A DNA stretch of 64,000 bases from Candidatus Fermentithermobacillus carboniphilus (GTDB taxonomy: Bacteria > Bacillota > Sulfobacillia > Fermentithermobacillales > Fermentithermobacillaceae), in assembly GCA_018208355.1 (NCBI GenBank), contig CP062796.1:1086494-1150493 (forward strand). Reading direction: 5' to 3'. The translations under genes were made by a program, and so were the position numbers. Shown one piece after another: positions 37,959-48,308 of this stretch (positions are counted from its first letter, which is position 1; each line of letters begins with the position of its first letter). Under the pieces are notes generated by a model. That model saw only the letters and a program-made list of their open reading frames with translations. It ran no database searches and was not told the DNA's origin.

Positions 37959-39835
37959 ACCTGTTCCCTCCTGGGGAAATCACCGGGGGCCACATTCTCG
38001 CCGCCTTCCCCCGTGGACTTCACTTCTCTTAGTAATTTCTGGTAGAGAGATAGGGTTTCGAATAACCTCTTTTCGTCCCGTTCTCTTTGAGCCGCCGAAA
38101 TCTCTTCCCGGAGCTCAGAAAGTCGAATCTCTCTCAGTTTTCGTATGCAATCTCTGAGCCAACGTTCAGGCCGGTCCACGGGACCATATCTAGCACACAG
38201 TCCTGCGACCCATTTTGAAATGACCTCATCCTTCATCCAGGCCAGGGGACTCTCGACGAGGCTGGAGAACACCAGGCGACAAGTCGGGTCCACGAAATCA
38301 TTTTCTGAAATAAAGCTTTGTGCCAATGTTAACAAGTCTGGTTTTTCTACAAGAGCTCTGATTATTCCTTCCTCTGTCTTTATTCGTACTAAATTAACAT
38401 TACCACCTTGACCTTCAGGGTCACTTGTCACGCCGCTCTGGCCGCCAGCATTTCTTTCACCAGATTTTGACTGGTTGTCATAACCAGTAGTATCTCTGTT
38501 TTCAGACTTTTTATACTTTGCAGTTTCCCTCGCCTTTCGTCTATACAATTCGATATCCCTGGCCAGCGATTCCTCCCGCACATCCAGGTCCCGGGATATC
38601 TCTCCTATATATGCCGAAACCTCAAATTCGCTCTCCAAAGACGCCAGAACTGGCAATATCGCCTCCTTCACTTTAACCTTTTCTTCGGCGCTTCTTATAC
38701 CGAAAGTCTTCCTGGCCTCTTCGTATATGAACCTGACGTCAGGAAGGGCCTTGTCCAGGACTTCCATGAACTTCTCCGGGCCGAACGCGCGCAAAAACTC
38801 GTCCGGGTCCTTGGCCCCTGAAAATGTCAGAACCCGAGTCCTTCCGCCTGCCTGCCTGAATACTTCTATGTTCCGACGCGCAGCCCGCTTTCCGGCCTCA
38901 TCTTGGTCGTATGAGAGTATAACGTCTCCCGCGAGCAAAAGAAGAGCTCTTGCCTGTTCCCTAGAAAAAGCCGTCCCCATACCCGCCACCGCGTAGTCGA
39001 TCCCGTACTGGAAGGCCGCAATAACGTCCATGTATCCTTCCATTACGCAGACTTTCCCAGTTCGTCTGATACCCGGCTTGGCCAGGTTCAGGGCGTACAG
39101 TTCTCTACCTTTATGGAACACCACGGTATCCGGCGAATTCAGGTATTTCGGAGTCTCGTCCCCGAGAGCTCTTCCGGCAAAACCTATGAGTTTTCCGCTC
39201 GCATCCCAGATAGGGAACATGACCCTGTGGCGAAACCTATCGTAGTATCCACCGTTTTGTTTCTTGACAACAAGTCCCGCTCTTACAAGATGCTCGCCGT
39301 CGAAACCCGCCTTTTTCGCCCGGCCCGTAAGAAAATCCCATTGAGGAGGAGCGTAACCAAGCTGGAATTTCTCTATGATCTCTTGCGAAAGGCCACGCTT
39401 CTCGAGGTACTCCAGCGCCTGTCGTCCTTCACGGGACGACAGCGCTTCGCGGAATACATCTTGAGCCAGCGTCAGAACTTTAAGTACATCTTCGTGCTCT
39501 TTTCGTCCCTGCCAGTCGCCGGCCCTCATCTTGGCATCAGGCAACTTCGTGCCCGTCTTCTTCGCTAACACCTCAACCGCTTCAGCAAACGTCAGGTTCT
39601 CGATTTTCATGAGAAAGTTAAATACGTTGCCTCCTGCGCCGCAGCCGAAGCAGTAGAACAGCTGTTTGTCGGGATCCACATAAAAGGATGGGGTCTTTTC
39701 CTGGTGAAAGGGACAAAGCCCCACAAAACTTCTGCCCGATTTCCGCAAGGTGACATATTCGGACACAAGCGCCACAATGTCAGCGCGCCGCCTTATTTCA
39801 TCCAGTATTTCCTCACCATAATAGGGCCTTGACAT
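37955..39835 (-). CDS. dnaG: DNA primase
   Basis: 626 residues from ATG 39835 ([20 protein letters not shown]). The CHC2 zinc finger is C-P-F-H...CFGC near residues 40-64. The Toprim catalytic core shows [13 protein letters not shown] and [14 protein letters not shown] low-complexity Asn/Gly/Ser-rich insertion lies at about 460-490 ([20 protein letters not shown]), before the C-terminal helicase-binding domain; it is not usual for DnaG. Confidence 0.97.
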   Translation of the reverse strand: MSRPYYGEEILDEIRRRADIVALVSEYVTLRKSGRSFVGLCPFHQEKTPSFYVDPDKQLFYCFGCGAGGNVFNFLMKIENLTFAEAVEVLAKKTGTKLPDAKMRAGDWQGRKEHEDVLKVLTLAQDVFREALSSREGRQALEYLEKRGLSQEIIEKFQLGYAPPQWDFLTGRAKKAGFDGEHLVRAGLVVKKQNGGYYDRFRHRVMFPIWDASGKLIGFAGRALGDETPKYLNSPDTVVFHKGRELYALNLAKPGIRRTGKVCVMEGYMDVIAAFQYGIDYAVAGMGTAFSREQARALLLLAGDVILSYDQDEAGKRAARRNIEVFRQAGGRTRVLTFSGAKDPDEFLRAFGPEKFMEVLDKALPDVRFIYEEARKTFGIRSAEEKVKVKEAILPVLASLESEFEVSAYIGEISRDLDVREESLARDIELYRRKARETAKYKKSENRDTTGYDNQSKSGERNAGGQSGVTSDPEGQGGNVNLVRIKTEEGIIRALVEKPDLLTLAQSFISENDFVDPTCRLVFSSLVESPLAWMKDEVISKWVAGLCARYGPVDRPERWLRDCIRKLREIRLSELREEISAAQRERDEKRLFETLSLYQKLLREVKSTGEGGENVAPGDFPRREQV

Positions 39836-39922
39836 AATTCGACACTCCAAGGCACACGCCAGAGCAAGGCTAATCTATTCCTTATTCGTCAAAGAATCTA
39901 AAATTCCTTCAAGTTTTTCTGC

Positions 39923-41011
39923 CTACGGCTCCTCGAAAATCCACGAGCGTGGGACAAACACTTTCTTATACTGCGTTATCGCATACCGGTCGGTCATCCC
40001 AGCCACGTAGTCACAGGCTCTCCGGCTGGGTTCGTCCCCCTTGTTGGACTCCATGAGAATCTCCTCAGGATGTGAGCAGTAGTGGGAATAAAGAGCCTCC
40101 ACGATTCCCTTTGCTTTGTCCTCTTCTCTTTTGGCTATAGAGCCTATGTAAACTCTCTCGAAGAGAAAGTTCCTGAGTAGATTTAGTGCCCTCAGGCAGT
40201 CTTCCGTAAATCCGACTTCTTCTTTCAGGAAGCTGTTCTCGATGACGTCGGTCACCAGGGTATTGATCCGTTCGGCGTGGGTCCGGCCCAATATTTCCAA
40301 GGCCTCTTCCGGTAGGTCCTCGTTCTTGATAATCCCGGCCCTGATAGCATCGTCGATGTCGTGGTTGACGTAAGCAATGCGGTCGGAGACCTGAACGCAC
40401 CTTCCTTCGAGAGTGGATGGGCGGCACCTCCAGGGATGGTTGAGGATCCCATCCCTCACTTCCCAGGTGAGATTCAACCCTCCCCTCTCGAGGACGTCAA
40501 CGACCCTCAGAGATTGCTCGTTGTGGCGAAATCCACCGGGATGAACCCTGTCAAGGACTTCTTCCCCGGCATGTCCGAACGGGGTATGCCCCAGGTCATG
40601 CCCCAGGGCGATCGCCTCCGTGAGGTCCTCGTTGAGCCTCAGCCCCCTGGCGATGGTCCTGGCTATCTGGGAAACCTCGAGAGTGTGGGTCAGTCTCGTC
40701 CGGAAATGGTCAGCTTCCGGAGCAAGGAACACCTGAGTTTTGTCTTTGAGACGCCTGAAGGCTTTGGAGTGGATGATCCTGTCTCTGTCCCTCTGAAAAC
40801 AAGTTCGCACGGGACAAGGCTTCTCTTCCCGGAGACGCCCCTTGGATTTACTGGAAAGGACCGCGAAGGGAGATAGCGTCATCTCCTCGATCTCTTCCGT
40901 CCTTTCCCTGACGGTTTTACCCTCAGCAAGTGGAGCAGCAAGCACTTTACCGGGTGTTTCCCCAAGAGATGCTTTTCCCCCGGAGAAGGTACTCCAGCCA
41001 CCCCTGGACAT
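39923..41011 (-). CDS. dgt: Deoxyguanosinetriphosphate triphosphohydrolase-like protein
   Basis: HD-family dNTPase with family motifs [63 protein letters not shown] and [13 protein letters not shown]. Homologues usually start near [17 protein letters not shown], but no start codon is there. ATG 41011 ([14 protein letters not shown]) has AAAGGTGG upstream and gives 362 residues; GTG 40945 is an alternative. The frame is open to 41131. It precedes dnaG by 87 bases. Confidence 0.9.
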   Translation of the reverse strand: MSRGGWSTFSGGKASLGETPGKVLAAPLAEGKTVRERTEEIEEMTLSPFAVLSSKSKGRLREEKPCPVRTCFQRDRDRIIHSKAFRRLKDKTQVFLAPEADHFRTRLTHTLEVSQIARTIARGLRLNEDLTEAIALGHDLGHTPFGHAGEEVLDRVHPGGFRHNEQSLRVVDVLERGGLNLTWEVRDGILNHPWRCRPSTLEGRCVQVSDRIAYVNHDIDDAIRAGIIKNEDLPEEALEILGRTHAERINTLVTDVIENSFLKEEVGFTEDCLRALNLLRNFLFERVYIGSIAKREEDKAKGIVEALYSHYCSHPEEILMESNKGDEPSRRACDYVAGMTDRYAITQYKKVFVPRSWIFEEP

Positions 41012-41169
41012 ACGATCCCACCTTTCGCCGAAATCAGACCAACTCGAAGTAGGTACCCGATTCGGCGCGCTCCCGCCGTAATCCTCCGCGTCACCCGGCT
41101 CTAAGGCCGTGCTCCAAAATTTTCCACACAATGTGCGATCTGATAAAAGTGCCGATGCACAAGATCAGT

Positions 41170-41369
41170 GCTTCAGTCGGAAGACCTCGTTGGTATACGC
41201 CGGCTGGTGTATCCGGCAGGAAGTGAAAAGGGAGACTTCGCAACTCTCCTGATTCAACGAAGCCTCCCGGCGCAACGTTATCCTAAACCGGCGTTACTCT
41301 CTCGGTGCTTACCCTCTGGTACTCAGGGCAGGCTGTATTCTGCCCAAAAGCTTCTACCTGAGCTTTTGC
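41170..41369 (-). other. Structured intergenic region between ppdK and dgt, identity unknown
   Basis: No gene is seen. On the minus strand CAAAAGCT...AGCTTTTG and GGGCAG...CTGCCC hairpins follow the ppdK stop directly but lack a T-run. Further on, ACGCCGG and CCGGCGT can close a multi-branched fold holding the stem GGGAGGCTTCG/CGAAGTCTCCC. The last strand can instead pair in GCCGG-ATACACCAG-CCGGC. This switch-like choice lies just ahead of dgt. I match it to no known riboswitch class. Confidence 0.4.
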
Positions 41370-44012
41370 CTAAGCTTCCAGGGCGGCGTGGGCAGCGGCC
41401 AGCCTGGCTACCGGCACCCTGAAAGGCGAGCACGATACGTAATCGAGTCCCGCTCTATGGCAGAACTTAATGGATTCAGGATCCCCGCCGTGCTCGCCGC
41501 AGATACCGATGACAAGACCCGGCCTCGTCTTTCTCCCGAGTTCCACGGCCATCTGCACGAGCTTCCCCACACCCTTTTGGTCGAGAACGGCAAAGGGGTT
41601 CTCCTTGAGAATCTTGTCGGCCAGGTATTTGTGGAGGAATTTGGCCTCGGCATCATCCCTGCTGAACCCGAAAGTGGTCTGTGTAAGGTCATTGGTGCCG
41701 AAGGAGAAGAACTCGGCATACTCAGCTATCTCATCGGCAGTCAGGGCAGCCCGTGGGATCTCTATCATCGTCCCCACTACTACCTGGAAATCCACCCCTT
41801 CTCTCTGCTTGACTTCCTCGCCCACTTTGACCACGAGATCCCGTAGGATACTGAGTTCCCTGGCTTCTCCGACGAGAGGTATCATCACCTCTGGTTCGAC
41901 ATCCCGGTACCCGTCTTTGATGAGGCGGGCGGTGGCTTGAAAAATGGCTCTCGCTTGCATCTCGTAAATCTCCGGGTAGACGATGCCCAGCCGGCATCCC
42001 CTCATGCCAAGCATCGGGTTCATCTCCTGAAGCGTGCGAGCCTTCCTCAAAATCTCTTCTACCTTAGAAATCTCCGCTTCAGGAGCGCCGGCGTGCCTCA
42101 TCTCCGAGAGTCGAACCAAAAGCTCTTCCACGTTGGGCAAGAACTCGTGGAGCGGCGGATCCAGAAGGCGTATTGTCACCGGGTATCCTCGCATGGCCTT
42201 GAGGATTTCGTAAAAATCTCCCTCTTGCATGGGAAGGAGCTTATCAAGCGCTCTGCGCCTTTCTTCGGTGGTCTGTGCCATGATCATCTCCTGAACGACG
42301 GGAAGTCTATCGGCGGCCATGAACATGTGCTCCGTACGGCAGAGGCCTATCCCCTCGGCTCCAAACTCGCGGGCACGCCTCGCGTCCTCCGGCGTGTCGG
42401 CGTTGGCCTTAACTCCCAGTCTCCTGATCTCGTCCGCCCAGGACAGGATCTCCTTGAAAGCATCGCCCATAGACGGCTCCACGAGAGGCACCTGCCCCAG
42501 GTACACTTTGCCCGTGGCACCGTCGATTGACACCACGTCGCCTTCCTTTAGGACAACATTTCCCACGTATGCTTTCCTGCCCTCAAGGTCGATTTTCAAT
42601 GCTTCACACCCGACGACCGCGGGTTTGCCCATGCCCCTGGCAACGATGGCGGCATGGCAGGTCATGCCGCCGCGTGACGTGAGGATACCCTGAGAATAGA
42701 CGATGCCGGGCATATCGTCAGGAGTAGTTTCGGGCCTCACGAGGATCACCTTTTCGCCCTTCTGTCCCAGAGCCTCGGCAGTGTCGGAATCGAAAACCAG
42801 AGCTCCTGACGCGGCGCCCGGCGACGCGGGCAGGCCCTGTGCCAGAACCTCATTCTTGGCGCCGGGGTCTATTCCCCTGTGGAGGAGCCTCGCCACCTCC
42901 TCGGGTTTTACCCGTCCAACAGCTTCTTTCTTGGAAATCTTGCCCTCGTGGACCATCTGGCGCGCGATCTCCAAAGATGCGAGGGCAGTGCGCTTACCCG
43001 TGCGGGTCTGGAGGATGTAGACCTTTCCGCGTTCTACGGTAAATTCGATGTCCTGCATGTCCCTGTAATGATTTTCCAGAAGCTCGGCTATTCGGGTAAG
43101 TTCCCTGTGGGCGTCGGGAAGTTCATCCGCCATCTCAGCGATGGGCTTGGGCGTACGAAGACCCGCCACAACGTCTTCGCCCTGGGCGTTCACCAAATAT
43201 TCGCCGTACAGGACTTTTTCGCCCGTGGACGGGTTTCGAGTGAACATGACGCCCGTGGCTGAATCGAATCCCATGTTTCCGAAAACCATTGTCTGAACGT
43301 TGACCGCCGTCCCCAGATCGTCCGGAATCTTGTTTATCTTGCGGTATATTACCGCCCGCTGGTTGTTCCAGGACCGAAAGACAGCCGAAACGGCCATCAT
43401 GAGCTGGTCGTAAGGATTTTCGGGGAAATCTACTCCTGCTTTCTCTCTGATTATGTCCTTGTATCTTTTTACAAGCGTCTTGAGGCCGTCCGGCGAGATC
43501 TCGTAGTCGAGACGGGCTCCTTCTTCGGATTTCAGCCGTGAAAGGGCTCTTTCAAACTCGTCGTGAGGAATCCCGAGGACTACGTTGCCGAACATCTGGA
43601 TAAAGCGCCTGTAACAGTCATAGGAAAACCTTTCGTCGCCTGTGGCCTCGTAGAGCCCCATTACAGTCTCATCGTTCAGCCCAAGGTTGAGGATTGTATC
43701 CATCATTCCGGGCATGCTTATGGGAGCACCCGACCTGACCGAGACAAGGAGCGGGTTGTGCCTCCCGCCGAAAACTTTCCCGGTCTCCTTTTCAAGGCCG
43801 CTCATATAGCATTTGATGTCCTCTTCGAGACCCGGAGGAAGTTTTTCCCCCAAGCTGTAGTACATCTTGCAGGCCTCAGTCGTGATGGTGAAGCCCGGAG
43901 GCACGGGAAGCCCTATTCTCGTCATCTCGGCAAGGCCCGCGCCCTTCCCTCCAAGAAGGGCTCTTTTATCTTCGCCGCCTTCTCTGAACCAATAGATAAG
44001 CTTAGTTGCCAC
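41370..44012 (-). CDS. ppdK: Pyruvate, phosphate dikinase
   Basis: Interconverts pyruvate, ATP and phosphate with PEP, AMP and PPi. It has 880 residues from GTG 44012, with GGAGG nine bases upstream. The N-terminal ATP-grasp domain starts VATKLIYWFREGGEDKRALL. The swivelling domain holds the phospho-His and regulatory Thr in RGGMTCHAAIVARG. The C-terminal PEP barrel has GLCRTEHMF, NDLTQ and CGEHGGDP. It overlaps the ppsR stop by 11 bases. With hppA it suggests PPi-linked glycolysis. Confidence 0.97.
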   Translation of the reverse strand: MATKLIYWFREGGEDKRALLGGKGAGLAEMTRIGLPVPPGFTITTEACKMYYSLGEKLPPGLEEDIKCYMSGLEKETGKVFGGRHNPLLVSVRSGAPISMPGMMDTILNLGLNDETVMGLYEATGDERFSYDCYRRFIQMFGNVVLGIPHDEFERALSRLKSEEGARLDYEISPDGLKTLVKRYKDIIREKAGVDFPENPYDQLMMAVSAVFRSWNNQRAVIYRKINKIPDDLGTAVNVQTMVFGNMGFDSATGVMFTRNPSTGEKVLYGEYLVNAQGEDVVAGLRTPKPIAEMADELPDAHRELTRIAELLENHYRDMQDIEFTVERGKVYILQTRTGKRTALASLEIARQMVHEGKISKKEAVGRVKPEEVARLLHRGIDPGAKNEVLAQGLPASPGAASGALVFDSDTAEALGQKGEKVILVRPETTPDDMPGIVYSQGILTSRGGMTCHAAIVARGMGKPAVVGCEALKIDLEGRKAYVGNVVLKEGDVVSIDGATGKVYLGQVPLVEPSMGDAFKEILSWADEIRRLGVKANADTPEDARRAREFGAEGIGLCRTEHMFMAADRLPVVQEMIMAQTTEERRRALDKLLPMQEGDFYEILKAMRGYPVTIRLLDPPLHEFLPNVEELLVRLSEMRHAGAPEAEISKVEEILRKARTLQEMNPMLGMRGCRLGIVYPEIYEMQARAIFQATARLIKDGYRDVEPEVMIPLVGEARELSILRDLVVKVGEEVKQREGVDFQVVVGTMIEIPRAALTADEIAEYAEFFSFGTNDLTQTTFGFSRDDAEAKFLHKYLADKILKENPFAVLDQKGVGKLVQMAVELGRKTRPGLVIGICGEHGGDPESIKFCHRAGLDYVSCSPFRVPVARLAAAHAALEA

Positions 44013-44829
44013 TTCTTGGGCTCCTCCTCTCAATGATCTCCACAACCCTTAAAGCAGTCTCCTCAACAGCCTTATCAGTCACATCTAAAATACTACAACC
44101 AATCTCTCTGAAAACCTTTTCCGCAAATTCCAATTCAAGAAGGATCCTGCCCATATCAGCGTAAGTGGAGTTTTCGTCCAGCCCCATGGCACGCAGCCTT
44201 TCCCGTCTGACTTTGACCAGTTTTTCCGGGCTGAGAGTGAGGCCAACGATCTTATCAGGTGAGATCTTGAAAATCTCGGGCGGCGGCGGGAGTTCAGGGA
44301 CCAGGGGAACGTTGGCAACCTTGTAGGTCCTCTGGGCAAGGTAGAGGCTCACAGGGGTTTTCGACGTGCGGGACACTCCCAGGAGTACCACATCGGCAAA
44401 CGGTAAAGACCTCAAGTCCTTTCCATCGTCGCACTTGACGGCAAACTCTATCGCTTCCACCCTCTTAAAATACTGGGCGTCAAGCCTGTGGACGAGACCC
44501 GGCTCGAACTTGGGTTTCGACTCTGTAACCCTCGATAGCGCTTCCATCATGGGACCCATAATGTCGACCGCGGGAATTCCCAGTTCTTCAGCCCGGGTCC
44601 GGACGTAGTCCCTGAGCTCCGGTTTTACGAGGGTGTAGACGACTATGCTCCGTTTCCCGACCCCTTCGGCGATGGCGGAATCTACGGCCTCGTAGGTCTG
44701 AACGTAACCGAACTTTTTGATATCCACTCCGCCAGCATTAAATTGAGCCGCAGCTGCCCTGGCCACGAGCTCCGCCGTCTCGCCCAGAGAGTCCGACAAA
44801 ACCAGGACAACAGGCTTTTCCCTGTCCAC
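44002..44829 (-). CDS. ppsR: PPDK regulatory kinase/phosphorylase (DUF299)
   Basis: 275 residues of the bifunctional family that inactivates PPDK by ADP-dependent Thr phosphorylation and restores it by Pi-dependent removal. A DSLGETAELVARA motif is at the N-terminus, and a P-loop-like LGVSRTSKTPVSLYLA lies near residue 150. It is directly upstream of, and overlaps, ppdK. In Bacillus the homologue (YqfL) lies between glyS and dnaG, as here. Confidence 0.95.
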   Translation of the reverse strand: MDREKPVVLVLSDSLGETAELVARAAAAQFNAGGVDIKKFGYVQTYEAVDSAIAEGVGKRSIVVYTLVKPELRDYVRTRAEELGIPAVDIMGPMMEALSRVTESKPKFEPGLVHRLDAQYFKRVEAIEFAVKCDDGKDLRSLPFADVVLLGVSRTSKTPVSLYLAQRTYKVANVPLVPELPPPPEIFKISPDKIVGLTLSPEKLVKVRRERLRAMGLDENSTYADMGRILLELEFAEKVFREIGCSILDVTDKAVEETALRVVEIIERRSPRSGN

Positions 44830-44863
44830 CTAGTCAACCCCTCCCATGTTCTCCTCTGACCCG

Positions 44864-46966
44864 TCACTTTTCGTTCTTGGCCGGTCCCACAAGCGGCAGG
44901 ACGTGGGAAAAGTCCGCGTATGCGGTAAACAAGTCAGAGACGAGCCCCAAAAGCTTGAGCCTGTTTTCTCGCAGTCTTTCGTCTTTGGCCATTATCAGCA
45001 CTTCGTCCAGACACGAATCGATAAAAGGCCTCAAAGACGAAAGGAGGCTCAAGTATTCGGCGTAACGTCTCTTTTCAAACAAAGACCGGGCCAGCGACTT
45101 TTTGGCATCCACTTCTCTGAATAAGGCTATTTCGGGTTCCTCCTGGAGTAGTACCGGTTGAACGTCTCTTTCCTTCGTGGTTCTAGCCAGCACACTGGTC
45201 CTGCGCCATCCGGTTACCACATCTGAAAGGATACCTGTCCCCACGATCGAAGAAAGGGCTTTTGCCATTTCGGGTAATCTTGCGGGACGCTTTTCCCCTC
45301 CACCCAGCACCGCCCTGACTATCTCTATCGGGAAGCCCCTGTCAAGCAGGGCAGCTTCTACGCGACCGGCAAGGAACTCGGCGAGCCTCTCCTCAGAAGA
45401 CGCGGAAAATTTCTCTACGGCAGACCTCGCAAGGTTCAGGGAGTACCGGACCAGCTCATCCAGATCGATGTCATACCCGTGCGCGAGTAGAATGGTGACT
45501 ATTCCCTGGGCGCTCCTGCGCAACCCGAGAGGATCTTGGGATCCCGTTGGTTCGAGACCTAGAGAAAAAGCCACCGAAAGCGTATCGATCTTGTCGGAAA
45601 GAGCGAGGCAGGAACTCGCGCCTCTATCGGGCACGGGATCTTTTGCGCCTCTCGGGAGGTATTGCTGGGATATGGCGCGAAAGATCTCTTCGGGAAGTCC
45701 CTCCTCCCGCGCGTAATGACCACCCATTATGCCCTCGAGTTCCGGGAACTCTCTCACCATGGAAGTAACCAGGTCGCACTTGGAGAGCATGGCGGCTTTT
45801 TTGCAGAAACCCATTTCCTCTGGGGAAAGCCCGATCTTTTCCCCGATGAACGCCGCCAGGTTTTCAAGGCGCTGGCTTTTATCGAAAACCGTTCCCGCTC
45901 CCCGGAGAAAATACACACCTTTGAGTTCAGGCAGCCTGTCCTCGAGTTTCGCCTTGAGATCCTGGCTGTAAAAGAAAGCGGCGTCCTGAAGACGTGCCCG
46001 AATAACCCATTCGTTCCCCATCCGAACGGTTTCGATGCCTTGCTCGGGATCACCGTCCCGCACTCCTATAAACCCCGGCAGGACACGGCCCTCTCCGTCC
46101 ACCACGGGGAAGTACCTCTGGTGGTGACGCATGACCGTTACGAGAACTTCGCGAGGCAACCGGAGGTATTTTTCATCGAATCTCCCGAGAAACGGCGCAG
46201 GGTGCTCACAGAGGCACGTAACCTCGTCGAGAAGTTCTTCGTCCTCAAGAGGCATCCCCGAAATCTCCCGGGCTTTTTCAAGCGAGCCTTCCCAGATCAT
46301 CTTTCTCCTCTTATCCTGATCCACGATGACGCCGAGTTTCTCCATAAACGCAACATACTGGCCCGGCGACGGAACCTCGGCCTCGCCGGGATGAAGGGTC
46401 CTATGCCCGAAAGTGACGCGCCCGGCTTTCTTCCCTGCTATCTCTACGGGAACAACTTCCTCGCCGTACAGGCAGACAACCCAGCGTACCGGCCTGTACC
46501 AACGCCAGTTTTCTTCGCCCCACCTGAGAGGATGAGGACAGCTCATTCCCATCACACAAGACGGCAGGATGCGGGGTAAAAGTTCCATAACGGGCTGGCC
46601 AGGCTCGTGTTTTATGCCGTACACGTATTCGCCACCGTTCTCGGTTTCTATGGTCACTTCGGAAGGATCGATTCCGAGAGATCTGGAAAAACCCAGAAGG
46701 GCTTTGGTTGGGTTTCCTTGAGCATCGTAAGCAACCTTCTTCGATGGTCCGCGAACTTTCGTGAAAGCATCCTCGCTTTTTTCGGAAAGCCCCCTAACCT
46801 GCAGCACCAGCCTCCTGGGAGTGCCGAAAGCGCGAATCTCCTCAAATTTAAGGCGGGCTCCCCTGAAAGCAGCCTCCACCCTGACTTTCAGTTCCTCGAT
46901 AGCGGGTAGAAGATACCGGGCAGGGATCTCATCGGCCCCTATTTCAAGCAAAAGGTCTTTAGACAT
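44864..46966 (-). CDS. glyS: Glycyl-tRNA synthetase, beta subunit
   Basis: 700 residues, full length. The N-terminal start LLLEIGADEIPARYL, the central HD-like domain and a C-terminal DALR-type anticodon domain match the bacterial beta subunit. Its ATG overlaps the last base of glyQ, so translation is coupled. No glycine T-box is seen in the 56 bases ahead of glyQ. Confidence 0.97.
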   Translation of the reverse strand: MSKDLLLEIGADEIPARYLLPAIEELKVRVEAAFRGARLKFEEIRAFGTPRRLVLQVRGLSEKSEDAFTKVRGPSKKVAYDAQGNPTKALLGFSRSLGIDPSEVTIETENGGEYVYGIKHEPGQPVMELLPRILPSCVMGMSCPHPLRWGEENWRWYRPVRWVVCLYGEEVVPVEIAGKKAGRVTFGHRTLHPGEAEVPSPGQYVAFMEKLGVIVDQDKRRKMIWEGSLEKAREISGMPLEDEELLDEVTCLCEHPAPFLGRFDEKYLRLPREVLVTVMRHHQRYFPVVDGEGRVLPGFIGVRDGDPEQGIETVRMGNEWVIRARLQDAAFFYSQDLKAKLEDRLPELKGVYFLRGAGTVFDKSQRLENLAAFIGEKIGLSPEEMGFCKKAAMLSKCDLVTSMVREFPELEGIMGGHYAREEGLPEEIFRAISQQYLPRGAKDPVPDRGASSCLALSDKIDTLSVAFSLGLEPTGSQDPLGLRRSAQGIVTILLAHGYDIDLDELVRYSLNLARSAVEKFSASSEERLAEFLAGRVEAALLDRGFPIEIVRAVLGGGEKRPARLPEMAKALSSIVGTGILSDVVTGWRRTSVLARTTKERDVQPVLLQEEPEIALFREVDAKKSLARSLFEKRRYAEYLSLLSSLRPFIDSCLDEVLIMAKDERLRENRLKLLGLVSDLFTAYADFSHVLPLVGPAKNEK

Positions 46967-47829
46967 CAGAACTCATACCCCCGGGACTCCATGTACTTCT
47001 TGGCGCATTCTCTCGTGAGGCTCCGTATCCTAGCGATACATCTCTGCCGTTCCGAGACCGACAGGGCGCCTCGCGCGTCCAAGAGGTTAAAAAGATGCGA
47101 ACACTTTAGGGCATAGTCATAAGCTGGGTAAATCAGGCCTGCATCCAGGACACGTTTTGACTCCTTTTCGTAGTGGTCAAAGTGGGTTCTCAGCATCTCG
47201 ACGTCAGCCATCTCGAAGCCATAAATTGAGCCTTCCCTTTCGTTCTGTAAAAACAAGTCGCCGTACGAAAGACCGGGTGACACCTGGATGTCCCATACGT
47301 TATCGAGGTCTTGGATGTAGGCGGTGAGACGCTCGAGACCGTAGGTAATTTCAGCAGAAATGGGTCTCACCTCTATACCACCCATTTCCTGGAAGTAGGT
47401 GAACTGCGTGATCTCCATACCGTCCAGCCAGACTTCCCAGCCCAGTCCCGAAGCCCCCAGAGTCGGAGACTCCCAGTTATCCTCGACGAGCCGTATATCG
47501 TGTTCTTCTCTTTTGATGCCCAGCCGTTCCAGGGAGCTTATGTAGATTTCGATTATCCTGTCGGGCGGCGGTTTCATGATGACCTGGAACTGAAAGTAAT
47601 AGCCCATCCGGTTGGGGTTGTCCCCGTAACGGGCATCCTGAGGCCTTCTGCAGGGTTCAACGTATGCCATGTTCCAGGGTTCCGGTCCCAACACCTTGAA
47701 AAAGGTGAGGGGGTTCATAGTACCTGCGCCCTTCTCAACGTCATAGGGCTGCCCTATGTAGCAGCCCTGTTCGGCCCAGAACTCTTCCAGCGACGCTATC
47801 ACGTCACGAAAATAAAGAAACTTCCCCAC
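46966..47829 (-). CDS. glyQ: Glycyl-tRNA synthetase, alpha subunit
   Basis: 287 residues of the class II catalytic subunit, which forms an alpha2beta2 enzyme with GlyS. It shows [39 protein letters not shown] and the motif-3-like [20 protein letters not shown]. It follows the DUF4342 gene by 56 bases. Confidence 0.97.
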   Translation of the reverse strand: MGKFLYFRDVIASLEEFWAEQGCYIGQPYDVEKGAGTMNPLTFFKVLGPEPWNMAYVEPCRRPQDARYGDNPNRMGYYFQFQVIMKPPPDRIIEIYISSLERLGIKREEHDIRLVEDNWESPTLGASGLGWEVWLDGMEITQFTYFQEMGGIEVRPISAEITYGLERLTAYIQDLDNVWDIQVSPGLSYGDLFLQNEREGSIYGFEMADVEMLRTHFDHYEKESKRVLDAGLIYPAYDYALKCSHLFNLLDARGALSVSERQRCIARIRSLTRECAKKYMESRGYEF

Positions 47830-47885
47830 TGAAAAAGCTCCTTCCTCTTTTCTCCACTTCTATTCCCCTACTACTGTCAGGCGGG

Positions 47886-48296
47886 TCACATGGATGTCCG
47901 AGTCGGCTCCATTTCGCTGCCGTCCTCGGGGCGCTCGATCTCCAGAGTCCAGGTGCTCACCAGAAGAGCCGTCGTGCCGAGGAGCGTCAGCCACGGAGCC
48001 AGGATCGTGGCAACCACTCCTATTGTAACAGGTATGTCCATGACCACAGAATCGCCCTTCTTTATCACGATCCTCGACGCGTTGCCCCTCCTGATGATAG
48101 CGGCGACCGTCCGCAGTAAGTCTTCGCCCCTTACCCTCATTACTTCTTTTTTCCGAGAAGACTTCTCGATTTCCGTGAGTGCCGAGACCACATCGCCGCC
48201 AGCTTTCTCCAGGGCTTCCCTGGCCCGTTCATAGGTGACGTTGGTCCTCTTCCTTATGGCGTCTATCTTCGCCAGAGTTTCATCCACATCCTTCAC
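47886..48296 (-). CDS. UBA-like/DUF4342 membrane-associated protein
   Basis: 136 residues. The N-terminal 45 resemble a UBA-like three-helix domain (KRTNVTYERAREALEKAGGD). The rest fits DUF4342, with IKKGDSVVMDIPVTIGVVA and one hydrophobic stretch. The function is unknown. It sits between recO and glyQ, where Bacillus has a different set of genes. Confidence 0.75.
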   Translation of the reverse strand: MKDVDETLAKIDAIRKRTNVTYERAREALEKAGGDVVSALTEIEKSSRKKEVMRVRGEDLLRTVAAIIRRGNASRIVIKKGDSVVMDIPVTIGVVATILAPWLTLLGTTALLVSTWTLEIERPEDGSEMEPTRTSM

Positions 48297-48308
48297 TCCC
48301 CTTTCAGG

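Noticed and set aside
45662..46579. Open frame of 305 codons on the plus strand opposite glyS
   Set aside because: Antisense shadow; glyS is complete and intact on the minus strand.
47830..47885. Glycine T-box ahead of glyQ
   Set aside because: The gap is only 56 bases and has no T-box sequence or stem I.
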